Source: Bacteroidales bacterium
Lineage (GTDB): Bacteria; Bacteroidota; Bacteroidia; Bacteroidales; WCHB1-69
Reading direction: 5' to 3'
Assembly (NCBI GenBank): GCA_017527945.1
Contig: JAFXPL010000031.1
Location: 1 to 5,764 of the forward strand
DNA: 5,764 bases
Of the stretch, positions 1 through 4,168 are shown piece after piece. The stretch's first letter is position 1, and each line of letters opens with the position of its first letter. The notes under the pieces were generated by a model. The model worked only from the letters and a program-made list of their open reading frames with translations, ran no database searches and had not been told where the DNA came from. The position numbers were made by a program, and so were the translations under genes.

Positions 1-136
1 AGCGTTCCAACTGCCCGTATTCATAGGGGTCTATGGCGCCGCAATCGATGACGGCTGCATCGCGACTGTCAGTGTCCCAAAGGACGTAAGTGTTCTCCTC
101 GACGGGATTGAAAGTAAAACGTTTATACTGAAGCAT
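1..136 (-). CDS. MBL-fold metallo-hydrolase, N-terminal part only
   Basis: The minus strand opens with ATG at 136 and reads without a stop to the left edge, giving the first 45 residues. They run MLQYKRFTFNPVEENTYVLW, then an acidic turn, AAVIDCGAIDPYEYGQLER. The pattern of an FNP.EENTYVL strand followed by .AVIDCGA is the N-terminal beta-hairpin of the metallo-beta-lactamase fold, as in glyoxalase II-like hydrolases of Bacteroidetes. The zinc-binding HxHxDH motif would lie beyond the window, so activity and substrate cannot be judged. The start lies only 9 bp after the mscS-like stop codon, so the two genes are probably co-transcribed. A second ATG at 146 is out of frame and soon hits a stop. 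Family call is fairly secure; specific function is unknown. Confidence 0.8.
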   Translation of the reverse strand, partial: MLQYKRFTFNPVEENTYVLWDTDSRDAAVIDCGAIDPYEYGQLER

Positions 137-145
137 ATCGGGACA

Positions 146-1021
146 TTATTTGATGAGATGTACGTCCATCTGTTGGTACGGAATTTCTATGCCGGCTGCG
201 GTCAGTTCCTGATAGATTTTTTCTGTCAGGTCAAATTTCAGATTCCAATAATCAGCAGATTTACCCCAAACACGCATTTGAAATCCTATACTGCTGGCGC
301 CCATTGTGGTCATGGGGATGCCGGGTGTCAGATCGGCTGTGTCTTTGATGATTCTCTCATCGGTTTCGATGATGTTGTTGAGCACTTTGCGGACGTCGTC
401 CGTCTTGGTGCCGTAGGCCACTTCGATATTGATGTCCACGCGCCTTGTGGTTGCCGCAGTAGAATTGATGAGACTTCCGTTGGCTAGCGGGCCGTTGGGA
501 ATGATGATGGTTTGGTTGTCGGGGGTGGTCAGGACGGTATGAAAAATGAGAATTTCTTTCACGACGCCGGCATAACCTTGAGCCTCGATTCGGTCGCCTA
601 CTTTATAGGGTTTTAAAATAAGAATGAGCACTCCGCCCGCAAAATTTTGCAGCGTGCCGCTTAAGGCCATGCCGACGGCAACGCCGGCTGAGGCAAATAC
701 TGCCAGAAACGAGCTCGTGTCTATGCCCATAATTCCGACAATGGTGATGGCCAGAAGCAGATTGAGTGATATGCTCACCAGGCTGTGCAGGAAAGTGGTC
801 AAAGAAGGAGCCATATCCCTTTTGACGGACATGATCTGCAGTGCTTTGATGGCATATTTTATTAGAAAGCGTCCGATAAAGTAAACAACGACTGCGATAA
901 GCAGATTTTTGCCGAATGCGGTGATATAGCCGATGATGTCGCCCATGGCAACGTCGCCGATGTTTAATTTGGCCAATTCCGAAACGACATCTTCGCCGAC
1001 CGATTTGAATGTATCCTTCAT
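146..1021 (-). CDS. mscS: MscS-family small-conductance mechanosensitive ion channel
   Basis: This is an inner-membrane channel that opens under membrane tension and releases small solutes during hypo-osmotic shock. The 291-residue product is close to E. coli MscS (286). Predicted membrane helices lie at about 34-56, 74-97 and 105-135. The third holds the Gly/Ala-rich pore-lining pattern (ASAGVAVGMALSGTLQNFAGG, residues 110-130). Next come KPYKVGDRI (137-145), marking the start of the cytoplasmic beta domain, and a C-terminal alpha/beta vestibule that contains IIIPNG. I prefer the ATG at 1021 over an in-frame TTG at 1042, which would add seven residues, because a candidate promoter -7 box ends only two bases before that TTG. 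The gene follows the tRNA terminator and precedes the MBL hydrolase gene by 9 bp. Family assignment is secure; the gene symbol is by family. Confidence 0.93.
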   Translation of the reverse strand: MKDTFKSVGEDVVSELAKLNIGDVAMGDIIGYITAFGKNLLIAVVVYFIGRFLIKYAIKALQIMSVKRDMAPSLTTFLHSLVSISLNLLLAITIVGIMGIDTSSFLAVFASAGVAVGMALSGTLQNFAGGVLILILKPYKVGDRIEAQGYAGVVKEILIFHTVLTTPDNQTIIIPNGPLANGSLINSTAATTRRVDINIEVAYGTKTDDVRKVLNNIIETDERIIKDTADLTPGIPMTTMGASSIGFQMRVWGKSADYWNLKFDLTEKIYQELTAAGIEIPYQQMDVHLIK

Positions 1022-1043
1022 AAACTGTTGTATTAGAGACAAG

Positions 1044-1051
1044 CAAGTGTA
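1044..1051 (-). promoter_or_regulatory. Possible -7 box for the mscS-like gene
   Basis: On the minus strand this reads TACACTTG, one mismatch from the Bacteroidetes -7 consensus TAnnTTTG. It ends 22 nt before the preferred ATG, close to the 23 nt seen at purA. No TTTG lies at the expected -33 distance, because that region is occupied by the tRNA terminator. It may be a weak promoter, or the gene may depend on read-through from the tRNA unit. Confidence 0.35.
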
Positions 1052-1064
1052 ACAATATCAAACG

Positions 1065-1090
1065 AAAAAAGGAGGCCTTGAGACCTCCTT
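1065..1090 (-). terminator. Intrinsic terminator of the tRNA operon
   Basis: On the minus strand AAGGAGGTC, a TCAA tetraloop and GGCCTCCTT form a 9-bp stem with one G-T wobble. The RNA continues into an uninterrupted run of six U, two of them in the last stem pairs. It begins a few bases after the 3' end of tRNA-Asp and before the mscS-like gene, as expected for the end of the tRNA transcript. Confidence 0.88.
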
Positions 1091-1096
1091 CTTCTG

Positions 1097-1170
1097 CGGT
1101 GCGGACGGGACTCGAACCCGCGACCCCTAGCGTGACAGGCTAGTATTCTAACCAGCTGAACTACCGCACC
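1097..1170 (-). tRNA. tRNA-Asp (anticodon GTC)
   Basis: A full cloverleaf of 74 nt is visible. The acceptor stem pairs GGTGCGG with CCGCACC and has discriminator G. The anticodon stem CTAGC/GCTAG encloses the loop CTGTCAC, giving anticodon GTC, and the T arm contains GGGTTCGAGTCCC. CCA is not encoded. It is the last of five tRNAs in the transcript, directly before the terminator. Confidence 0.97.
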
Positions 1171-1191
1171 GTAAATCTTTGCGCCAAATTG

Positions 1192-1264
1192 AGCGGAAAA
1201 CGAGACTCGAACTCGCGACCCCAACCTTGGCAAGGTTGTGCTCTACCAACTGAGCTATTTCCGC
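1192..1264 (-). tRNA. tRNA-Gly (anticodon GCC)
   Basis: The 73-nt cloverleaf has acceptor GCGGAAA/TTTCCGC with discriminator T. The D arm is GCTC/GAGC, and the anticodon stem CAACC/GGTTG encloses TTGCCAA (anticodon GCC). The T arm is GCGAGTTCGAGTCTCGT. CCA is not encoded. It is separated from tRNA-Asp by 21 nt. Confidence 0.97.
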
Positions 1265-1270
1265 ATTCAA

Positions 1271-1296
1271 GGAAACTCGCTGTTCACTGCGTTTCC
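1271..1296 (-). other. Hairpin in the tRNA-Tyr/tRNA-Gly spacer
   Basis: On the minus strand GGAAAC and GTTTCC pair as a 6-bp stem, and an inner GC/GC pair can extend it past a small bulge. It fills most of the 46-nt spacer and has no U-run, so it is not a terminator. A role as a precursor-processing element is an inference. Confidence 0.45.
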
Positions 1297-1310
1297 GATT
1301 CAACGCGATG

Positions 1311-1393
1311 TGGGTAGAGATGGATTCGAACCACCGAAGGCATAAGCCAGCAGATTTACAGTCTGCCCCATTTGGCCACTCTGGTATCTACCC
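1311..1393 (-). tRNA. tRNA-Tyr (anticodon GTA)
   Basis: This is an 83-nt class II tRNA with a long variable arm (TGGCTTATGCCTTCGG region), as bacterial tRNA-Tyr has. The acceptor is GGGTAGA/TCTACCC with discriminator A. The anticodon stem GCAGA/TCTGC encloses CTGTAAA, giving GTA. The T arm contains GGTTCGAATCC. CCA is not encoded. Confidence 0.97.
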
Positions 1394-1420
1394 GCACTTT
1401 TTCAGTAAATTGTCTTTTTA

Positions 1421-1434
1421 GACTCCTCTGAGTC
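1421..1434 (-). other. Small hairpin in the tRNA-Arg/tRNA-Tyr spacer
   Basis: GACTC, a four-base loop and GAGTC form a perfect 5-bp stem in the middle of the 55-nt spacer. The following bases on the minus strand are TAAAAAG, so it lacks the U-run of a terminator. Its AGGAGTC half repeats the seven bases of the tRNA-Arg acceptor 3' strand, which may be chance or a remnant. Confidence 0.35.
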
Positions 1435-1448
1435 GTCTTGAAGTGTTG

Positions 1449-1522
1449 TGACTCCTATAGGATTCAAACCTATAACCTTTTGATCCGTAGTCAAATGCTC
1501 TATTCAGTTGAGCTAAGGAGCC
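1449..1522 (-). tRNA. tRNA-Arg (anticodon ACG)
   Basis: The 74-nt cloverleaf has acceptor GGCTCCT/AGGAGTC, with one G-T wobble at the second pair, and discriminator A. The D arm is GCTC/GAGC. The anticodon stem TTTGA/TCAAA encloses CTACGGA, giving ACG, whose first A is normally edited to inosine by TadA to read CGN codons. The T arm contains GGTTTGAATCC. CCA is not encoded. Confidence 0.96.
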
Positions 1523-1534
1523 ATCCTTGTTTGG

Positions 1535-1609
1535 TGGGCAATGAGGGATTCGAACCCCCGACCCTCTGCTTGTAAGGCAGATGCTCTGAACCAGCTGCGC
1601 TAATTGCCC
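1535..1609 (-). tRNA. tRNA-Val (anticodon TAC)
   Basis: The 75-nt cloverleaf has acceptor GGGCAAT/ATTGCCC with discriminator A. The anticodon stem TCTGC/GCAGA encloses CTTACAA, giving TAC, and the T arm contains GGGGTTCGAATCCC. It is the first tRNA of the transcript. Unlike the other four it is followed directly by CCA (1532-1534), so the mature 3' end may be encoded, although this could be chance. Only 12 nt separate it from tRNA-Arg. Confidence 0.97.
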
Positions 1610-1673
1610 AAGAAATGCTTTAAGGAACTCTCTTCATTAGCCTCGCTCGGCCTTTCTTCCTTGTTTGCGGGTG

Positions 1674-1705
1674 CAAAGGTACGGCGATTTTTTTAATTGA
1701 CCAAA
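1674..1705 (-). promoter_or_regulatory. Promoter of the five-tRNA operon
   Basis: The minus strand carries a perfect -33 TTTG (1705-1702), a 20-nt A/T-rich spacer and a perfect -7 TACCTTTG (1681-1674). This matches the Bacteroidetes sigma-ABfr consensus TTTG-N19-21-TAnnTTTG. Transcription would start near 1668, leaving a leader of about 60 nt before tRNA-Val. No coding gene lies between. Confidence 0.85.
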
Positions 1706-1783
1706 TCTTTTGCTAACTTTTTTTCAAAAAAATTGATGTCAGTCAAGAAAGAGCGCTTTTGTGGCAGAAAGTAGGGCTTTCCT

Positions 1784-1815
1784 CTTGCATGAAATCAGCT
1801 TTTGCCGTACCTTTG
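1784..1815 (+). promoter_or_regulatory. Promoter of the small exported-protein gene
   Basis: CTTG (1784-1787, one mismatch from the -33 TTTG), a 20-nt spacer and a perfect -7 TACCTTTG (1808-1815) form a Bacteroidetes-type promoter. It points away from the tRNA promoter. The expected start near 1820 leaves a leader of about 70 nt before the ATG at 1892. Confidence 0.8.
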
Positions 1816-1817
1816 CA

Positions 1818-1837
1818 GTGCTTTTAGAGAAAAGCGC
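1818..1837 (+). other. Hairpin at the 5' end of the leader
   Basis: GTGCTTTT, loop AGAG and AAAAGCGC form an 8-bp stem with one wobble, lying almost exactly at the predicted transcript 5' end. A weaker GCCC/GGGC stem follows at 1839-1853. Such a 5' stem could stabilise the mRNA, which is an inference. No known riboswitch pattern was recognised. Confidence 0.4.
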
Positions 1838-1891
1838 AGCCCCGGAGAAGGGCAGCTACTTTATTATTAAGGTAAAAAGATTGTTTGAAAG

Positions 1892-2233
1892 ATGAAAAAA
1901 GTATTGGTTCTTATTGCTGTCGTGATGATGACGCTTGGCATGAATGCTGAGGTGAAGAACATAAACGCCTTCAGCGAGGTGAAAGTCAATGTCCCCGCAC
2001 GTGTTCGCGTGATTCGCGGCAGCCAGTATGGCATCAACCTCTCTGCAGAAGACAGCCTGCTCACCAGTGCAATACGTTATTCTGTAGAAAACGGAACACT
2101 CTCCATCAACACGATTGATGAGACGTTGCTTCTGGCAGAGGGTAGCGAAGTGGTCATCACCATCACCGCCCCTGAGATGCCTTCTTTTAAGACTGGACGT
2201 GATTTTGAGGCTCGCACCAAGTCAGTTGATTGA
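1892..2233 (+). CDS. Small exported DUF2807-like (head GIN domain) protein
   Basis: The product has 113 residues. Residues 1-19 (MKK, a hydrophobic core VLVLIAVVMMTLGM, then NA) are a signal peptide with likely cleavage after Ala19. There is no cysteine, so it is not a lipoprotein. The mature part of about 94 residues alternates short hydrophobic strands. Its pattern AFSEVKVNVPARVRVIRG, then SVENGTLSIN and VVITITAP, resembles the start of the DUF2807 or 'head GIN' beta-helical domain common in Bacteroidetes. Most such proteins exceed 200 residues, so this is a short version. The stop is followed at once by a terminator and no further coding frame is seen, so it is not obviously frameshifted. 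It has its own promoter and terminator. Domain call is moderate; its role in the periplasm or at the surface is unknown. Confidence 0.8.
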   Translation: MKKVLVLIAVVMMTLGMNAEVKNINAFSEVKVNVPARVRVIRGSQYGINLSAEDSLLTSAIRYSVENGTLSINTIDETLLLAEGSEVVITITAPEMPSFKTGRDFEARTKSVD

Positions 2234-2255
2234 TTGAAAAGAAGTTTGTTGTTTG

Positions 2256-2295
2256 GCCCTTCCGCGATTCTTGACCTGCGGAAGGGCTTTTTTTT
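2256..2295 (+). terminator. Strong intrinsic terminator
   Basis: GCCCTTCCGC (2256-2265) and GCGGAAGGGC (2278-2287) form a perfect 10-bp stem with a 12-nt loop, followed by eight T (2288-2295). It begins 22 bp after the stop of the small exported-protein gene and separates that unit from purA. Confidence 0.95.
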
Positions 2296-2348
2296 ATCCC
2301 GACGGAAAAAAAGTCCCGTATGCGGGGCGATAAGTGGAAATTTCTTTG

Positions 2349-2356
2349 TACCTTTG
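2349..2356 (+). promoter_or_regulatory. -7 box of the purA promoter
   Basis: A perfect TACCTTTG lies 23 nt before the purA ATG, predicting a short leader of about 18 nt. No clear TTTG is found at the -33 position (2324-2329 is G-rich), so the promoter may be weak or activator-assisted. No purine riboswitch fits in so short a leader. Confidence 0.7.
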
Positions 2357-2379
2357 TCGCGCAAAACTAATTTATTGCT

Positions 2380-3651
2380 ATGGCAAAAGGAAAAGTAGAT
2401 GCCCTCTTGGGTATTGTTTTTGGTGACGAAGGCAAAGGTAAGGTGGTTGACTGCTTTACGCCTAAGTATGATATCGTTGCGCGTTTCGCCGGAGGTCCGA
2501 ATGCCGGACATACCATTATTTTCGAAGGCAAAAAGTTTGTTCTCCGCAGTATTCCGAGCGGCATCTTTGATGAGGGCAAGGTCAACATTATCGGCAACGG
2601 TTGCGTGATTGCCCCCGACTTGTTCATGGCAGAAGCCAAGGAGTTGGAGGCTGCCGGCTACGACCTCAAGAGCCGTCTGCATATCTCCAAGCGTGCACAT
2701 CTCATTTTGCCCACGCATCGTGTGCTGGATCGCGCTTACGAGGCAGCAAAGGGCAAGAACAAAGTCGGTACTACCGGAAAGGGCATTGGCCCCACTTATT
2801 CCGAGAAAGCTGCCCGCACTTCTTTGCGTGTCGGAGACATTTTGGAGAATTTCTCCGAGAAATATACCGCATTGAAGAGCCGTCACGAACAGATTCTGAA
2901 AGACTTGCACTACACTGACTATGATATCACGGAGGAAGAGCGTCTGTGGCTCGAGGGTGTGGAGTACATGAAGTCGTTCCCTCTCACCGACACCGAAATA
3001 GAGTTGCACAAAGCCCTGAAGGCCGGCAAGAGTGTTTTGGCAGAAGGTGCACAGGGCACGATGCTTGATATTGACCACGGCACCTATCCTTTTGTATCAT
3101 CTTCGTCTACTTGCAGCGGCGGCGTCTGCACCGGTCTTGGTGTAGCTCCCAATGCCATCGGAGAGATTTTCGGTATCTTCAAGGCTTACTCCACTCGTGT
3201 CGGCAGCGGTCCGTTCCCCGTGGAGCTCTTTGACGAGACAGGTGACAAAATTCGCGAGATTGGCAACGAATACGGTGCAGTGACGGGGCGTAACCGTCGT
3301 TGCGGATGGGTGGACCTGGTGGCATTGAAGTATGCCATTGCCCTCAACGGCGTGACGCAATTGATCATGATGAAGTCCGACGTGCTGGACACCTTCGACA
3401 CCATCAAGGCTTGTGTGGCTTATAAGAAAGACGGTGTCGTGACAGAGGATATGCCCTACGACACGGAAGGCTGGGAGGCTGTTTATGAGGAGCTTCCCGG
3501 ATGGAAAACGGATCTGACGGGTCTCACTTCGCCGGATCAGTTCCCTAAGGCGTTCCAGGACTACATCGATTATCTGGAGAAGGCTTTGGAGACACCCATA
3601 ACGATTGTTAGTGTCGGTCCCGATCGTGCCCAAACCATTTCCCGGGCTTAA
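2380..3651 (+). CDS. purA: Adenylosuccinate synthetase
   Basis: This cytoplasmic enzyme joins IMP and aspartate, using GTP, to form adenylosuccinate, the committed step towards AMP. The 423-residue length is normal for bacteria. Visible family motifs are GDEGKGK at 15-21 with the catalytic Asp16, GGPNAGHT at 38-45 with the catalytic His44, GIGPTYSEKAAR at 135-146 (second family signature), and EGAQGTMLDIDHGTYPF at 222-238 (IMP site). TRVGSGPFPVE at 272-282, TGRNRRCGW at 302-310 (substrate-contacting loop), MKSD at 331-334 (nucleotide site) and SVGPDR at 411-416 follow. The first signature, normally QWGDEGKG, reads VFGDEGKG here: Gln and Trp are replaced, but the catalytic residues remain. The ATG fits the promoter position. 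An AlkD-like gene follows after 19 bp with no terminator between, suggesting co-transcription. Confidence 0.98.
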   Translation: MAKGKVDALLGIVFGDEGKGKVVDCFTPKYDIVARFAGGPNAGHTIIFEGKKFVLRSIPSGIFDEGKVNIIGNGCVIAPDLFMAEAKELEAAGYDLKSRLHISKRAHLILPTHRVLDRAYEAAKGKNKVGTTGKGIGPTYSEKAARTSLRVGDILENFSEKYTALKSRHEQILKDLHYTDYDITEEERLWLEGVEYMKSFPLTDTEIELHKALKAGKSVLAEGAQGTMLDIDHGTYPFVSSSSTCSGGVCTGLGVAPNAIGEIFGIFKAYSTRVGSGPFPVELFDETGDKIREIGNEYGAVTGRNRRCGWVDLVALKYAIALNGVTQLIMMKSDVLDTFDTIKACVAYKKDGVVTEDMPYDTEGWEAVYEELPGWKTDLTGLTSPDQFPKAFQDYIDYLEKALETPITIVSVGPDRAQTISRA

Positions 3652-3670
3652 GAGTGATTTCCGTGCAGCA

Positions 3671-4168
3671 ATGAACGGCGTCGCCTCTCAAAAAATGAGA
3701 GAGGCGGGGATGTCGTTTCATGTAATCTTCGGCATTGAGTTGCCGCGACTCAGAGAGATTCTGTCGGAGTATGAGCAGGATCGTGCGATGGCGCAAGAGC
3801 TTTGGCACGAGAATGTTCGCGAATCCCGTTTAGCTGCCATCCTTTTGACACCACCGCAGGAGTATTTGGCTGAAGTGGCAGATATTTGGGTCTCAGAATT
3901 GCGTACGCCGGAAGAGGCTTCACTTTTGGCCATGACGTTGGTTCGTCCGCAGCGATGGGCCTGCGATTATGCTTTCAGATGGTTGGCTTCAGGAGTGGAG
4001 TTGCCGATGCTCTGCGGCCTCTACACTTTGTGCCATCTCTTGAGGGGAGGTGCCCAACTGATGCCCGACAGCGAGGCGGAACTGCGAGACCATTTGGATG
4101 CGATTCCGCAGACGGCGTCCGTTGTGTTGCGAAAGGCAGCTCAGAGTGTGGCGTACTGTTTGGAGTAG
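3671..4168 (+). CDS. AlkD-like HEAT-repeat protein (DNA alkylation repair family)
   Basis: The 165-residue all-helical product resembles the DNA alkylation repair (AlkD) superfamily. FGIELPRLREIL (20-31) matches the FLGV..PELR region of AlkD. LWHENVRESRLAAILL (44-59) matches the LW....RE.R..A..LL signature of the next helix pair. Further helical pairs continue to the C-terminus. Classical AlkD is about 230 residues and excises alkylated bases using a WWDxVD segment. I do not see that segment here, so glycosylase activity is doubtful and a DNA-binding or scaffold role is possible. The start is uncertain. ATG 3671 is preferred, but conserved-looking residues (DFRAAMNGV) continue upstream, so GTG 3626 or TTG 3605 inside the purA end are alternatives; ATG 3695 and 3710 are shorter options. 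It probably shares the purA transcript, and its last 28 bp overlap the opposing peptidase gene. Confidence 0.8.
   Translation: MNGVASQKMREAGMSFHVIFGIELPRLREILSEYEQDRAMAQELWHENVRESRLAAILLTPPQEYLAEVADIWVSELRTPEEASLLAMTLVRPQRWACDYAFRWLASGVELPMLCGLYTLCHLLRGGAQLMPDSEAELRDHLDAIPQTASVVLRKAAQSVAYCLE
3681..3707 (+). other. Hairpin over the start region of the AlkD-like gene
   Basis: CGCCTCTC (3682-3689) and GAGAGGCG (3699-3706) form a perfect 8-bp stem, extendable by a T-G wobble. The nine-base loop AAAAAATGA holds an in-frame ATG at 3695. No T-run follows, so it is not an intrinsic terminator on the plus strand. It could modulate translation initiation downstream of purA, which is an inference. Confidence 0.45.

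Noticed and set aside
1033..1233. A 66-residue open frame over the tRNA-Asp and tRNA-Gly genes
   Set aside because: The sequence is fully explained by two tRNA cloverleafs, a spacer and a terminator. The translated GFESRP-type string is typical of translated tRNA.
1449..1609. The tRNA cluster as an integration site for a mobile element
   Set aside because: I see no integrase and no duplicated tRNA 3' end longer than seven bases, and the genes on both sides look like ordinary core genes.
1741..1756. TTGA and TCAA half-sites near 1732-1745 as a possible operator between the divergent promoters
   Set aside because: The half-sites are only four bases in an A/T-rich stretch, and I recognise no regulator with this site.
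2077..3078. A 333-residue open frame on the minus strand across the small gene end and the first half of purA
   Set aside because: It runs antisense to purA, whose motifs are unmistakable, crosses a strong terminator and a promoter, and shows no recognisable domain. It is a shadow of the codon bias of purA.
3097..3633. A 178-residue open frame on the minus strand opposite the purA 3' half
   Set aside because: Same reason: it is fully antisense to a conserved enzyme, and its protein has no recognised motif.
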